64,000 bases of DNA from Gelidibacter mesophilus DSM 14095. GTDB lineage: Bacteria > Bacteroidota > Bacteroidia > Flavobacteriales > Flavobacteriaceae. Below, one piece after another: positions 36,508 through 45,755 of this stretch. A model generated the notes under the pieces. It was not told the origin of the DNA, ran no database searches, and worked only from the letters and a program-made list of their open reading frames with translations. The stretch lies in the NCBI RefSeq assembly GCF_000423005.1, contig NZ_AUHD01000007.1:248001-312000 (forward strand), written 5' to 3'. A program made the position numbers and the translations under genes. How positions within the stretch are numbered: position 1 is the first letter of the stretch; each line of letters opens with the position of its first letter.

Positions 36508-37794
36508 ATGTCAAAAACTGCTACGCTAGAAATAAACGAAAAAAAATATGAATTTCCTCTTATTGTGGGAACCGAGAACGAGGTTGCCATTGATATTAGC
36601 AATTTAAGAAGCACCACAGATAGTGTCATTACACTTGATCAAGGTTATAAAAACACGGGGTCTTGTGAAAGTGCCATAACTTTTTTGGATGGTGAAAAAG
36701 GAATTTTAAGATATCGTGGGTATTCGATTGAGGAATTAGCTGAAAAAGCAGATTTTCTTGAAGTAGCTTTCTTGTTAATTTTTGGTGAATTGCCAACGAA
36801 AGAGCAATTGACTAAATTTCATTCAGATATCAAAGCGCAATCCGTAGTTGATGAAGATATTCGCAAAATAGTTGATGCCTTTCCTAAATCAGCACATCCA
36901 ATGGGTGTTGTTGCATCGTTGACTTCTGCTTTAACAGCTTTTAATCCTTCTTCTGTCAATGTGGATTCTGAAGAGGATATGTACAAAGCCATTGTTAAAA
37001 TCCTGGGTAAATTTCCTGTACTTGTGGCATGGACCTTCAGAAAAAAACACGGATTACCGTTTGATTATGGTGATAAAAACTTAGGTTATGTTGAGAACAT
37101 TCTTAAAATGATGTTCAAACAACCCAATGAAGACTATAAAATGAATCCCATTGTATTGAATGCTTTGGATAAACTATTGATTCTTCATGCTGACCATGAG
37201 CAAAACTGTTCAACATCTACTGTAAGAATAGCTGGGTCATCCCACGTTGGTTTGTTTGCTTCGCTTTCTACAGGTATTTCTGCACTTTGGGGACCACTTC
37301 ACGGTGGTGCCAATCAAGCAGTATTGGAAATGTTGGAAGGAATCAATGCTGATGGTGGTGATACTGATAAATATATGGCAAAAGCCAAAGACAAGGCAGA
37401 TCCTTTCCGTTTGATGGGCTTTGGACATAGAGTTTACAAAAACTTTGACCCTAGAGCAAAAATCATTAAAAAAGCGGCGGATGAAGTGTTGAATGATTTG
37501 GGTGTGGAAGATAAAATCCTTGAGATTGCCAAAGCTTTAGAAAAAGAGGCGTTACAGGACCCATACTTTGTGGATCGCAAGCTATATCCTAATGTTGATT
37601 TCTATTCTGGAATTATTTATAGAGCCATGGGAATACCTACAGATATGTTCACCGTAATGTTTGCATTGGGTCGCTTACCTGGTTGGATTGCCCAATGGAG
37701 AGAAATGAGATTGAATAAGGAACCAATAGGTAGACCAAGACAGATTTATGTTGGTGAAACTTTAAGGCCATTTAAAACTATTGAAAAGCGTTAA
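36508..37794 (+). CDS. gltA: Citrate synthase
   Basis: Citrate synthase, 428 residues, condenses oxaloacetate and acetyl-CoA to open the TCA cycle. N-terminal region GSCESAITFLDGEKGILRYR is typical of the bacterial type II hexameric form. Catalytic histidines lie in WGPLHGGANQA and GFGHRVYKNFDPRA. The C-terminal LGRLPGWIAQWREM and QIYVGETLR are conserved. A terminator follows at 37818. An arginine-deiminase-fold gene comes next on the same strand. Confidence 0.97.
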   Translation: MSKTATLEINEKKYEFPLIVGTENEVAIDISNLRSTTDSVITLDQGYKNTGSCESAITFLDGEKGILRYRGYSIEELAEKADFLEVAFLLIFGELPTKEQLTKFHSDIKAQSVVDEDIRKIVDAFPKSAHPMGVVASLTSALTAFNPSSVNVDSEEDMYKAIVKILGKFPVLVAWTFRKKHGLPFDYGDKNLGYVENILKMMFKQPNEDYKMNPIVLNALDKLLILHADHEQNCSTSTVRIAGSSHVGLFASLSTGISALWGPLHGGANQAVLEMLEGINADGGDTDKYMAKAKDKADPFRLMGFGHRVYKNFDPRAKIIKKAADEVLNDLGVEDKILEIAKALEKEALQDPYFVDRKLYPNVDFYSGIIYRAMGIPTDMFTVMFALGRLPGWIAQWREMRLNKEPIGRPRQIYVGETLRPFKTIEKR

Positions 37795-37817
37795 ACGAGA
37801 TAGATTAATACAAAAGG

Positions 37818-37846
37818 GCTTCATTTTTTAAGATGAAGCTTTTTTT
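37818..37846 (+). terminator. Terminator after gltA
   Basis: GCTTCAT (37818-37824) pairs with ATGAAGC (37833-37839), with an 8-base loop, followed by seven T. Confidence 0.85.
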
Positions 37847-37858
37847 ATACATTATAAC

Positions 37859-38773
37859 ATGCTAAAACTGAATATTAATAACGAAACATCAAGGCTAAGG
37901 GCCGTTGTCCTAGGTGCCGCCATTAGTAATGGACCAACTCCTAAAATAGAAAACGCTTATGATCCAAAATCCTTAGAGCATATCAAAGCCGGAACTTATC
38001 CGATAGAAGAAGATATGGTGCTGGAAATGGAGGCAGTAGCCAAAATTCTTGAGAAGTATGATGTCAAGGTTTTTCGCCCAGATCAAGTCAAGGACTATAA
38101 TCAGATTTTTGCTCGAGATATTGCTTTTGTTATTGATGATGTCTTTATTAAGGCCAACATTCTTCCCGATAGAGAAAAGGAGTTAGATGCTATTAAATGT
38201 GTTATAGATCAAATTGACCCAGAAAAAGTCATTCGTCCGCCCAAGGAAGTACATATTGAGGGTGGTGACGTTATGCTATGGAAGGATTATATCTTTATAG
38301 GTACTTATAAGGGAAGTGATTATAGTGATTATATTACAGCCAGGACCAATTTAGAAGGCGTCAATTATATAAGGGAATTGTTTCCGAATAAAATAGTCAA
38401 AGAATTTGATCTGGTAAAATCTAGAATTGAACCGAGAGATAATGCGTTGCACCTTGATTGTTGTTTTCAACCCGTAGGAAAAGATAAGGGGATCATTTAT
38501 AAAAGTGGGTTCCGGGAAGAAAGTGATTATATGTACCTCGTAGACTTATTTGGAAAAGAGAATTTGTTCCACATCACACGCGAAGAAATGTACCATATGA
38601 ATAGTAACGTATTCTCTATTTCGGAAAACGTGGTTATTTCAGAACAGAATTTCACACGTTTAAATACTTGGCTGCGTGATCATGGTTTTACCGTAGAAGA
38701 AGTGCCTTACGCCGAAATAGCAAAGCAGGAAGGCTTATTACGCTGTAGTACAATGCCTTTGATCAGGGATTAA
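37859..38773 (+). CDS. Arginine deiminase-fold hydrolase (DDAH-like)
   Basis: A 304-residue guanidine-group-modifying enzyme of the amidinotransferase/DDAH superfamily. The substrate-aspartate region is FARDIAFVIDD. EVHIEGGDVMLW holds the Glu-Gly-Gly-Asp motif, LHLDCCFQP the catalytic histidine, and LRCSTMPLIRD the C-terminal catalytic cysteine. The triad is complete, so it should be active. Members cleave methylarginine, arginine or related compounds to citrulline plus amine. It starts 13 bases after the gltA terminator. A second family member, ctlX, lies at 48384. Substrate unproven. Confidence 0.85.
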   Translation: MLKLNINNETSRLRAVVLGAAISNGPTPKIENAYDPKSLEHIKAGTYPIEEDMVLEMEAVAKILEKYDVKVFRPDQVKDYNQIFARDIAFVIDDVFIKANILPDREKELDAIKCVIDQIDPEKVIRPPKEVHIEGGDVMLWKDYIFIGTYKGSDYSDYITARTNLEGVNYIRELFPNKIVKEFDLVKSRIEPRDNALHLDCCFQPVGKDKGIIYKSGFREESDYMYLVDLFGKENLFHITREEMYHMNSNVFSISENVVISEQNFTRLNTWLRDHGFTVEEVPYAEIAKQEGLLRCSTMPLIRD

Positions 38774-38805
38774 TTGAGATATAAGGTGTGAAATGCATGT
38801 GGGCT

Positions 38806-38868
38806 TAATGTTCAGAGTTTAGAGCATAGAGTTAGAAAAGTTTAAAATTTAGACTTTGAACTTGAAAA
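38806..38868. repeat. Heptad imperfect tandem repeat (9 units)
   Basis: Nine 7-mers between two convergent genes: taatgtt, cagagtt, tagagca, tagagtt, agaaaag, tttaaaa, tttagac, tttgaac, ttgaaaa. The run ends directly at the stop codon of the acyl-CoA-binding gene (38869). Confidence 0.6.
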
Positions 38869-39135
38869 TTATTTCCCGTACAGAAAATAATTATTGACCA
38901 AATCAATATAGATGCGTTTGGCCTCGTCTGGTGTAACACTTTTTACTTGAAAGAGAGCGTTCGTCTTGAACGCAGTTATAATAGGTTTCTTTCCTTTGGG
39001 ACTCTTGTAGTTGTTAGTCGCCTTTTTGTAATAGGCGTAGAGCCTAAGCAACAAATCGGCAGGAAAAGGCTCCGTGTAACTGTTAATGCGTTCTACAGCC
39101 TCGTAAAATTCAATATCTAAGTTATCTGAAGTCAT
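38869..39135 (-). CDS. Acyl-CoA-binding protein
   Basis: An 88-residue acyl-CoA-binding protein (ACBP) fold of four helices. FYEAVERINSYTEPFPADLLLRLYAYYKKAT covers helices 1-2; the LYAYYKKAT part is the ligand-binding signature. SVTPDEAKRIYIDLVNN is helix 4. The tryptophan usual in helix 3 is replaced. It binds long-chain acyl-CoA esters in the cytoplasm. Its ATG overlaps the psd stop by four bases, so it is coupled to phospholipid synthesis genes. ACBP is uncommon in bacteria outside some phyla, including Bacteroidota. Confidence 0.88.
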   Translation of the reverse strand: MTSDNLDIEFYEAVERINSYTEPFPADLLLRLYAYYKKATNNYKSPKGKKPIITAFKTNALFQVKSVTPDEAKRIYIDLVNNYFLYGK

Positions 39136-39785
39136 TTTGTTTCAGCAATAATACTCACACCACCTTTAACTTTTTGATTGAGCGTCACTTTAATATCGGC
39201 ATCTAAAGGTAGAAATAAATCTACTCTCGACCCAAATTTTATAAATCCTGAATCTGCCCCTTGTTGAATCTCATTGTCTACTTGAGCATAATTAACGATT
39301 CGTTTTGCTAAAGCTCCCGCAATTTGACGATATAAAACCTTTCCAAAAGTTTTATTTTCAACCACAACTGTGGTGCGCTCGTTTTCTTCACTGGCCTTTG
39401 GATGCCATGCCACCAAGTATTTACCTGGATGGTATTTACTAAAAATCACTTTTCCGCCAATAGGGTAACGCGTAACATGAACATTGATGGGCGACATAAA
39501 TACCGACACCTGAATGCGTTTGTCTTTAAAATATTCTTTTTCAAAAACCTCTTCAATGACTACAACCTTCCCATCAACCGGAGAAAGTGCATGATGGTCA
39601 TGAAGTGTTCCAATGCGTTTTGGATTTCTGAAAAATTGAAGAATAATGATGAAAAATGCTAAAACAACAAGCATTAAAGTGGTTCTTAGCCATGCTAATG
39701 CTACAAAATAATCAATAGTCATGATGGCTATTACAACTATTGCAATAGAAAACATTACTATTTTATGGCCTTCTTTATGAAACAT
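39132..39785 (-). CDS. psd: Phosphatidylserine decarboxylase family protein
   Basis: A 217-residue short, type II-like phosphatidylserine decarboxylase that makes phosphatidylethanolamine at the inner membrane. Two N-terminal transmembrane helices (about residues 8-48) are followed by the core: LSPVDGKVVVIEEV, NVHVTRYPIGGKV and GALAKRIVNYAQ. The cleavage site FIKFGSRVDLFLPLD supplies the serine that becomes the pyruvoyl group. It lies between cdsA and acbp on the same strand, 12 bases after cdsA, in a lipid operon. Confidence 0.92.
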   Translation of the reverse strand: MFHKEGHKIVMFSIAIVVIAIMTIDYFVALAWLRTTLMLVVLAFFIIILQFFRNPKRIGTLHDHHALSPVDGKVVVIEEVFEKEYFKDKRIQVSVFMSPINVHVTRYPIGGKVIFSKYHPGKYLVAWHPKASEENERTTVVVENKTFGKVLYRQIAGALAKRIVNYAQVDNEIQQGADSGFIKFGSRVDLFLPLDADIKVTLNQKVKGGVSIIAETK

Positions 39786-39797
39786 ATACGGACAATC

Positions 39798-40610
39798 TTA
39801 GGATAATAATCTTAAAAATAAATATAAAAATGGAGCAGCAAAAATAATACTATCTAACCGATCTAACAAGCCACCATGCCCCGGCATGATTACGCCACTG
39901 TCTTTTACTCCAGCCTGTCTTTTAAACTTAGACTCTATCAAGTCTCCCAGCGTGCCAAAAACACTTGCGATGACGCTCAGGATAAGCCAATTTGTAAAAC
40001 TTAAAGTTCCTGTAAATGTAGCAATAAAATAACTGGCGACACAGGCAAAAAATAAACCACCCATAAATCCTTCAACGGTTTTCTTAGGTGAGATGCTTGG
40101 AAAGAGCTTTTGCTTCCCAAAATTTTTCCCAATCAGATAAGCCCCCGTGTCATTGACCCAAATTAATATAAACACGCCAAGCAATAACAATGGTGTAAAC
40201 TCTTTATTATTATTGGCAATCAATATTAAAAAGATAAAGGCACTGGTAAGATAGAACGTGGTAAGTATAAATCGTTTGGATTCAAATAATGGAATTGTTT
40301 TTTCAGAAAACAAATCCTTGATTAAGAAAAGTTGTACGAAAATTGTTAAAACCTGGAGGATTTTTACGGTTTCATTAAACCCTAAATCGGTTTCAGGGAT
40401 AAGGCACCAAATACTAAAACCAAGATACATGATTGTAAAAACGATATAAGGCGCTTTACTTTTTAATTGGATGAGCTTTTTGAATTCTGCCATACAGATA
40501 AGCCCAAACACAAAGAAAAGGATGACCAGCATATATCGCCAATAAATGGATAATATCAGCAATGATATATAGATAGCCCCAGAAATGGCTCTTGTGCTAA
40601 ATTCTTTCAT
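39798..40610 (-). CDS. cdsA: Phosphatidate cytidylyltransferase
   Basis: CDP-diacylglycerol synthase, 270 residues, with about eight transmembrane helices. The signature near the C-terminus is SKFKRQAGVKDSGVIMPGHG followed by GLLDRLDS, including the catalytic KD and DR residues. It activates phosphatidic acid for all phospholipids, including the phosphatidylserine that Psd uses. Twelve bases separate it from psd. The LUD gene lies 78 bp upstream on the same strand. Confidence 0.95.
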   Translation of the reverse strand: MKEFSTRAISGAIYISLLILSIYWRYMLVILFFVFGLICMAEFKKLIQLKSKAPYIVFTIMYLGFSIWCLIPETDLGFNETVKILQVLTIFVQLFLIKDLFSEKTIPLFESKRFILTTFYLTSAFIFLILIANNNKEFTPLLLLGVFILIWVNDTGAYLIGKNFGKQKLFPSISPKKTVEGFMGGLFFACVASYFIATFTGTLSFTNWLILSVIASVFGTLGDLIESKFKRQAGVKDSGVIMPGHGGLLDRLDSIIFAAPFLYLFLRLLS

Positions 40611-40688
40611 CCGTGTTTGCGGTTATTTCTAATGACAGATGATATCTTTTAAATAAACTTCTGAACATCGATTAAAATAAGGGATTCA

Positions 40689-41294
40689 TTATAAATCTTC
40701 AAGTAGCAGCAAATATAGGTTTTTTGAGCTACTTCCATATGTAAGAAAGTCTTTATCTTCTAAAGCCTTGAAATGTTTGATGGTAGTAATATTGGTTGGA
40801 ATTCTCTCTTTGTTCTTGTTTTTGATGCCTCTTAGACCCTCACCAATGTTTTCGACAAATTGGCTGGTTGTGGCGTAGATCACGAAATTTGGAGGGAGTT
40901 CTCGTAGCTTTTTTTCAGCAATTTGGTTTGAGGAGATCAATAGTGAGCCATCATCTGCTATTAAATATTCGCAAGTAGACAGAAAGTATTCGCTTTCAGA
41001 AGAGGCTCTCGTGGTTTTCAGGTCAAAGTCTTTAAATAATTCTTTAAGTCTAGAATCGAGCAGAAAGACATTCTTGTCTTCCCAATGGTTTTCTTCAAGA
41101 ATATGCTTTAAGGTTCTGTAAATTTCTTCCATGTTTTCACAATACAGAAACTTACCTCCATTAGCTTTAAAATTTATAGTAAATTTTTCGTCAATAGGTA
41201 GCTTGATTTCAGGCATGTATTTGCCTCTCTCTTCGCTTTTTATGGTATCTTCTGGCTTACTTTTTAAGCCGAAAATTTTACGAAATAGACTCAT
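40689..41294 (-). CDS. LUD domain protein (LutC/YkgG-like)
   Basis: A 201-residue LUD-domain protein related to LutC, which in other bacteria takes part in lactate use with LutA and LutB. Those partners are absent here. The recognisable parts are LIADDGSLLISSNQIAEKKL, YATTSQFVENIGEGLRGIK and the closing YGSSSKNLYLLLLEDL. The N-terminus (SLFRKIFGLKSKPEDT) is basic and may be flexible. An exact -7 element lies about 40 bases upstream, after the ftsH terminator, so it heads a unit with cdsA, psd and acbp. Its role in that unit is unknown. Confidence 0.8.
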   Translation of the reverse strand: MSLFRKIFGLKSKPEDTIKSEERGKYMPEIKLPIDEKFTINFKANGGKFLYCENMEEIYRTLKHILEENHWEDKNVFLLDSRLKELFKDFDLKTTRASSESEYFLSTCEYLIADDGSLLISSNQIAEKKLRELPPNFVIYATTSQFVENIGEGLRGIKNKNKERIPTNITTIKHFKALEDKDFLTYGSSSKNLYLLLLEDL

Positions 41295-41333
41295 GTAACG
41301 GTGCTATTAACCTGATTTTACTAATGATTTCAT

Positions 41334-41341
41334 CAAATATA
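41334..41341 (-). promoter_or_regulatory. -7 promoter element of the LUD-cdsA-psd-acbp unit
   Basis: The reverse strand reads TATATTTG, an exact match to TAnnTTTG, 39 bases before the LUD start codon. It sits right after the ftsH terminator. Confidence 0.5.
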
Positions 41342-41380
41342 AAAAAACTTAAATTAACATATGATTAATTTAAGTTTTTT
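41342..41380 (-). terminator. Bidirectional terminator after ftsH
   Basis: A perfect 16-bp stem, AAAAAACTTAAATTAA (41342-41357) with TTAATTTAAGTTTTTT (41365-41380), and a 7-base loop CATATGA. A/T runs on both sides make it work in either direction. Three 7-mers (gaatttt, gaaattc, gaattta, 41385-41405) link it to the ftsH stop codon. Confidence 0.85.
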
Positions 41381-41402
41381 ATATGAATTTTGAAATTCGA
41401 AT

Positions 41403-43421
41403 TTATTTTAACGACTCATCTTTTTTCACCTCTTCAACTGGTGCTTCGATGACTTCAATTTCAGGGTCTGGTTGTTTATCGTTCTTTGAACGTTCCAAGA
41501 CGTCTTTATCAAATAGTCGCTTCCCAAAAATGCGTTCGAGGTTGTCTTTAAAAATGACTTCTTTTTCGAGTAGTTCTTCTGCTAATTCAGTTAATTTATC
41601 CTTGTTCTCTTCAAGAATTCTTATGGCACGGGCATATTGTTCTTCTATGATAACAGAAATCTCTTCATCAATCAGTTCAGACGTTTTCTCACTATATGGT
41701 TTTGTAAATCCGTATTCAGATTGTCCTGAGGAATCATAATAGGTCAAATTCCCAACTTTTTCACTCAGACCATAAACAGTGACCATGGCACGCGCTTGTT
41801 TGGTTACTTTTTCCAAATCGCTTAAAGCACCTGTGGATATTTTATCAAAAATCACCTTCTCAGCGGCTCGACCACCAAGGGCAGCACACATTTCATCCAG
41901 CATTTGCTCTGTTCTTACTATAAGACGTTCTTCTGGTAAGTACCAAGCAGCTCCTAAAGATCGTCCTCTTGGCACAATGGTCACCTTGACTAAAGGCGCA
42001 GCATGCTCGAGCATCCAGCTTATTGTAGCATGACCAGCTTCATGGAACGCCACAGCGCGTTTTTCATCTACAGTAATAATTTTATTCTTTTTCTCAAGAC
42101 CTCCAATAATTCGGTCTACAGCGTCCAAGAAATCTTGCTTATTGACTGCTTTTTTACCTTTACGAGCAGCAATCAATGCGGCTTCATTACATACATTTGC
42201 AATGTCTGCACCAGAGAACCCAGGGGTTTGTCTGGCCAGAAAATCAATGTCTAAATCTTCAGCTTTTTTGATTGGTCTTAAATGAACCTCAAAAATCTCT
42301 TTACGCTCAACAATGTCAGGAAGGTCAACAAAAATCTGTCTGTCAAATCGACCAGCACGCATTAGCGCTTTATCTAAGATATCAGCTCTGTTAGTAGCGG
42401 CAATGACAATAACGTTGGTGTTGGTCCCAAAACCGTCCATTTCTGTCAGTAATTGATTTAATGTGTTTTCACGTTCATCATTAGAACCTGACATGGCATT
42501 TTTACCTCTCGCACGACCTATGGCATCAATCTCATCAATAAAGATAATAGATGGCGATTTTTCTTTAGCTTGTTTGAACAAATCTCTAACTCTTGATGCG
42601 CCAACACCCACAAACATCTCTACAAAATCTGAACCAGATAAAGAGAAGAAAGGAACCTTGGCTTCACCAGCAACAGCTTTTGCCAATAAGGTTTTACCTG
42701 TTCCTGGAGGTCCAACTAGCAATGCTCCTTTAGGAATTTTACCACCTAAGGAGGTGTATTTTTCAGGTGTTTTCAAGAAGTCTACAATCTCTTGGACTTC
42801 TTCCTTGGCGCCTTCCAAACCTGCAACATCTTTAAAAGACGTCTTAACGTCTGTGTTTTCATCAAACAATTTTGCTTTCGACTTTCCGATATTGAATATC
42901 TGTCCACCAGCACCACCCCCAGCGCCACCTGACATACGTCTCATGATAAATATCCAAACGCCTATAATTAATACAAAGGGCAACAAGCCTAAAAGGAAAT
43001 CTCCCCAAACATTGTGCTCAGTTTCAAAAGTAACTTGAGTGTTGTTAAGATTGTTCTCGCTAATGATGTTTCTTATCTCTTCTTGAAAAAGAGCCAAATC
43101 TCCAAACTCAAATTTGTAATTTGGACTTGGCGTAACGGATGGTAATATGTTATTTGGTTTCGTCCCTTTATGGGTTTCTGTCTTTAAAGCTTCTTCAGTT
43201 AAATAAACTTTGGCTTCTCTATTGTTTACAATTTCTACTTTAGAGACATCGCCATTTTTCAAATACTCGAAAAATTGCGACGGGGTGGTGCTTTTAGCAT
43301 CTTGTCCACCAAAACCTCCAGAGAATATTTGCACCGCAAAAAAGGCTGCAATCACCATTCCGTAAATCCAATACGGACTCAACTTTGGTTTTTTGTTTAA
43401 GTTTTTATTATCTTTTGACAT
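41403..43421 (-). CDS. ftsH: ATP-dependent zinc metalloprotease FtsH
   Basis: FtsH, 672 residues, a membrane-anchored AAA+ protease. Two transmembrane helices (about residues 17-35 and 140-162) flank a periplasmic domain. The AAA module has Walker [19 protein letters not shown], Walker [13 protein letters not shown] and the arginine-finger region [19 protein letters not shown]. The zinc site is [11 protein letters not shown], with a second acidic ligand expected downstream. The acidic tail ends EVKKDESLK. It degrades unassembled membrane proteins and regulators. It is co-oriented with rsfS, 10 bases after it. Confidence 0.97.
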   Translation of the reverse strand: MSKDNKNLNKKPKLSPYWIYGMVIAAFFAVQIFSGGFGGQDAKSTTPSQFFEYLKNGDVSKVEIVNNREAKVYLTEEALKTETHKGTKPNNILPSVTPSPNYKFEFGDLALFQEEIRNIISENNLNNTQVTFETEHNVWGDFLLGLLPFVLIIGVWIFIMRRMSGGAGGGAGGQIFNIGKSKAKLFDENTDVKTSFKDVAGLEGAKEEVQEIVDFLKTPEKYTSLGGKIPKGALLVGPPGTGKTLLAKAVAGEAKVPFFSLSGSDFVEMFVGVGASRVRDLFKQAKEKSPSIIFIDEIDAIGRARGKNAMSGSNDERENTLNQLLTEMDGFGTNTNVIVIAATNRADILDKALMRAGRFDRQIFVDLPDIVERKEIFEVHLRPIKKAEDLDIDFLARQTPGFSGADIANVCNEAALIAARKGKKAVNKQDFLDAVDRIIGGLEKKNKIITVDEKRAVAFHEAGHATISWMLEHAAPLVKVTIVPRGRSLGAAWYLPEERLIVRTEQMLDEMCAALGGRAAEKVIFDKISTGALSDLEKVTKQARAMVTVYGLSEKVGNLTYYDSSGQSEYGFTKPYSEKTSELIDEEISVIIEEQYARAIRILEENKDKLTELAEELLEKEVIFKDNLERIFGKRLFDKDVLERSKNDKQPDPEIEVIEAPVEEVKKDESLK

Positions 43422-43431
43422 TAATATTTTT

Positions 43432-43803
43432 TTAGTAACTAGTTTCTATAACGGTTGTTTTTGCGTCTCCCCAAAGGCTTTCAATATCATAGTATTGTCG
43501 AATGTGCTTTTGAAATACATGCACTACCACATTAACGTAATCCATTAAAACCCACTCGGCGTTCTCACTGCCTTCAACATGCCAAGGATGATCCTTAAGT
43601 GTTTTGCTGACTTTCTTTTGAACGGCGCTAACAATGGCGTTAACTTGTGTGTTTGAGTTGCCTTCACAAATAATGAAATAGTCACATACTGTGTTCTCAA
43701 TTTCTCGAAGATCAAGTATTTTTATCTCTTTTCCTTTGACGTCTTCAATACCAGCTAAAATAGTGGTAATCAATTCGTCTGAGTTGTTATTTTCTTTCGC
43801 CAT
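43432..43803 (-). CDS. rsfS: Ribosome silencing factor RsfS
   Basis: RsfS/Iojap family, 123 residues. It binds L14 and blocks subunit joining under starvation. Conserved stretches are KILDLREIENTVCDYFIICE, GNSNTQVNAIVSAVQKKV, PWHVEGSENAEWVLMDYVNV and HVFQKHIRQYYDIESLW. It starts the rsfS-ftsH unit with an exact -7 element 20 bases upstream. Its target L14 (rplN) is encoded in the same window. Confidence 0.93.
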   Translation of the reverse strand: MAKENNNSDELITTILAGIEDVKGKEIKILDLREIENTVCDYFIICEGNSNTQVNAIVSAVQKKVSKTLKDHPWHVEGSENAEWVLMDYVNVVVHVFQKHIRQYYDIESLWGDAKTTVIETSY

Positions 43804-43823
43804 TAATTTAATTTAAATTTGTG

Positions 43824-43831
43824 CAAAGTTA
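43824..43831 (-). promoter_or_regulatory. -7 promoter element of rsfS-ftsH
   Basis: The reverse strand reads TAACTTTG, an exact TAnnTTTG, 20 bases before the rsfS start codon, giving a leader of about 15 nt. No clear -33 box. Confidence 0.55.
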
Positions 43832-43898
43832 TTGTTTTATTTGTTCTTTTAAGTCCTAAAATCTCATAAGAAAATTATAAATTGTTTAAAGCTTGCAC

Positions 43899-44630
43899 AT
43901 GCGTATTATCAAACTTGATGCCATTGACTCTACCAACACTTACTTAAAGAAGTTGGCCGCTACGAGTAGTGTTGAAGATGGCCTTACCGTTGCAGCTAAA
44001 TTTCAAACCCAAGGAAGAGGCCAAATGGGGACTGTTTGGGACTCTCAAGAGGCTAAGAGCTTAACCTTTAGCGTGTTTAAGGAGGTTTCTTTTGTGACTG
44101 TAAATCAGCATTTCTATATCAGTATTGCGGTATCTTTGGCTATTTATGAAGGTCTGAGCAGCTTAGGTTTAAAGGGGATTACAGTAAAATGGCCTAACGA
44201 CATTTTGTCAGACAATAAAAAAATTGCTGGGGTCTTGATTGAAAATGTCATCAAAAGCAATGTTATTTCTGGTTCTGTAATTGGAATTGGCTTAAACGTC
44301 AATCAAACTGATTTTACAGATTTGCCATCCGCTACCTCTTTGTTGTTGCTTTCTGGACGGATTTATAATTTAGATGAAGTTCTTGATATCCTCTTAAAAC
44401 AAATTGAAATTCAATTTAACTATTTAAAGAACAAACAATTTGAACTTTTGAAATCGAAGTATGAGTCTCACTTATTTAGAAAAAATAAGCCTTCAACATT
44501 TAAAAGTGCTGAAGGCGAACTGTTTTCAGGATTTATAACGGGTATTTCGGATATCGGACGACTTTTAGTTAAAGTAGAGGGCAACGCCATCAAGACTTTT
44601 GATTTTAAAGAAGTCGTTCTGATGTACTAA
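43899..44630 (+). CDS. birA: Biotin--[acetyl-CoA-carboxylase] ligase
   Basis: Biotin protein ligase, about 243 residues. It activates biotin as biotinyl-AMP and loads it on biotin carboxyl carrier proteins. The catalytic domain shows KLDAIDSTNTYLKKL, the biotin-binding loop QGRGQMGTVWDS, and VKWPNDILSDNKKIAGVLIE; a C-terminal SH3-like part contains LFSGFITGISDIGRLLV. There is no N-terminal winged helix, so unlike E. coli BirA it cannot act as a repressor. A TTG two codons earlier extends the frame; the ATG is preferred. It converges on the SRPBCC gene with a 4-bp overlap. Confidence 0.93.
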   Translation: MRIIKLDAIDSTNTYLKKLAATSSVEDGLTVAAKFQTQGRGQMGTVWDSQEAKSLTFSVFKEVSFVTVNQHFYISIAVSLAIYEGLSSLGLKGITVKWPNDILSDNKKIAGVLIENVIKSNVISGSVIGIGLNVNQTDFTDLPSATSLLLLSGRIYNLDEVLDILLKQIEIQFNYLKNKQFELLKSKYESHLFRKNKPSTFKSAEGELFSGFITGISDIGRLLVKVEGNAIKTFDFKEVVLMY

Positions 44631-45022
44631 ATTGATTTTGGCATGTTTTTCACCAAAGTTTCGATAAATTTTGAGATCGGTCCTTTAATCATCATTGCCA
44701 TCATCGGGTTGAAATCGCCTTCAAAAGTCAATTTTACATCGCTTTGATTGGTGCCTGTTTCTTGAATATCTCCAATTAAGGAAAAATCTAATTTTCCACC
44801 GGCAGCACCAAGTACAATTTTATTTGGCGCAATGGCTTCTTTCTTTTTTAATATAATTTCTGGCATTCCTTTTAACGCGAACAAAAACTTGTCATCACCT
44901 AAGACTTCAAATTTACTGATGTTATCAGGCATTAATTGCTCAAAATTCCTGATATCTGATAGGAAATCAAAAATTTCTTGAGGGTTTTTTTCAACGGTTA
45001 CTTTTGGAGATTCTAAATTCAT
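44627..45022 (-). CDS. SRPBCC family protein
   Basis: A 131-residue single-domain protein of the START/Bet v1-like SRPBCC superfamily (cyclase/dehydrase type). It shows VEKNPQEIFDFLSDIRNFEQL at the start and VKLTFEGDFNPMMAMMIKGP near the end, with a final amphipathic helix. Such proteins bind hydrophobic ligands in a helix-grip cavity. There is no signal peptide. The ligand is unknown. It is transcribed in the direction of pyrE but starts 84 bp after it, so an operon is possible. Confidence 0.82.
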   Translation of the reverse strand: MNLESPKVTVEKNPQEIFDFLSDIRNFEQLMPDNISKFEVLGDDKFLFALKGMPEIILKKKEAIAPNKIVLGAAGGKLDFSLIGDIQETGTNQSDVKLTFEGDFNPMMAMMIKGPISKFIETLVKNMPKSI

Positions 45023-45106
45023 TAGTGTATCTTGTTTTGTTGTTTGACTTTAAGTTTATTATAGTTGCTCGACTTAAGGTTAAACAACTTTTAAGCATTA
45101 AAATGT

Positions 45107-45751
45107 TCAAAAAGCATTCCATTCACTTGGATTGGCATTCCATTCTGCTAAAACAGTCTGTTCTTTAGTGGTTATGTATTTGGTGTCCAAAGCTTGTTCA
45201 AGGAGACAATCATAATTGCTAAGTGTGTCCAAGGTGATATTGGCTTCTTTGAAATTATTATTTGCCACTTCAAATCCGTAAGAAAAAATAGCGACCATTC
45301 CTTTAATGTTTACGCCGGCTTCTTCTAGAGCTTTGACGGCATTAAGACTGCTTTTGCCTGTACTGATCAAATCTTCAATGACGACAACATTCTGCCCTTT
45401 TTCAACGTGACCTTCAATTTGGTTTTGGCGGCCATGCCCTTTAGCTTCAGGTCTGACATAAATAAAGGGCAATCCTAAATATTCAGCGACTAATATACCA
45501 ATGCCTATGGCGCCAGTAGCTACACCAGCAATTACGTCTGGTTTGCCATACTTTTGCTCAATATGCTTGGCCATCGTTTCACGCACAAAATTTCGAATTG
45601 GTGGATAGGAGAGAACAATACGGTTGTCACAATAAATTGGAGATTTCCAGCCGGATGCCCAAGTAAAGGGATTGTTTGGCTGTAGTTTGATCGCGTGAAT
45701 CTGCAATAGCAGTTCCGCGGTTTTTTTAGCGGTTTGTTTATTGAAAATCAT
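45107..45751 (-). CDS. pyrE: Orotate phosphoribosyltransferase
   Basis: PyrE, 214 residues. It converts orotate and PRPP to OMP in pyrimidine synthesis. It contains NPFTWASGWKSPIYCDNRIV (orotate-binding), RPEAKGHGRQNQIEG, with the catalytic loop lysine and histidine, and the PRPP-binding loop VVVIEDLISTGKSSL. An exact -7 element four bases before the ATG predicts a leaderless mRNA. It is divergent from the Nudix gene. Confidence 0.95.
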   Translation of the reverse strand: MIFNKQTAKKTAELLLQIHAIKLQPNNPFTWASGWKSPIYCDNRIVLSYPPIRNFVRETMAKHIEQKYGKPDVIAGVATGAIGIGILVAEYLGLPFIYVRPEAKGHGRQNQIEGHVEKGQNVVVIEDLISTGKSSLNAVKALEEAGVNIKGMVAIFSYGFEVANNNFKEANITLDTLSNYDCLLEQALDTKYITTKEQTVLAEWNANPSEWNAF

Positions 45752-45755
45752 GATG

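Noticed and set aside
42463-43038. 191-codon open frame antisense to ftsH
   Set aside because: It lies wholly inside the well-supported ftsH gene and its sequence is serine/proline-rich with no domain pattern. The reverse complement of codon bias explains it.
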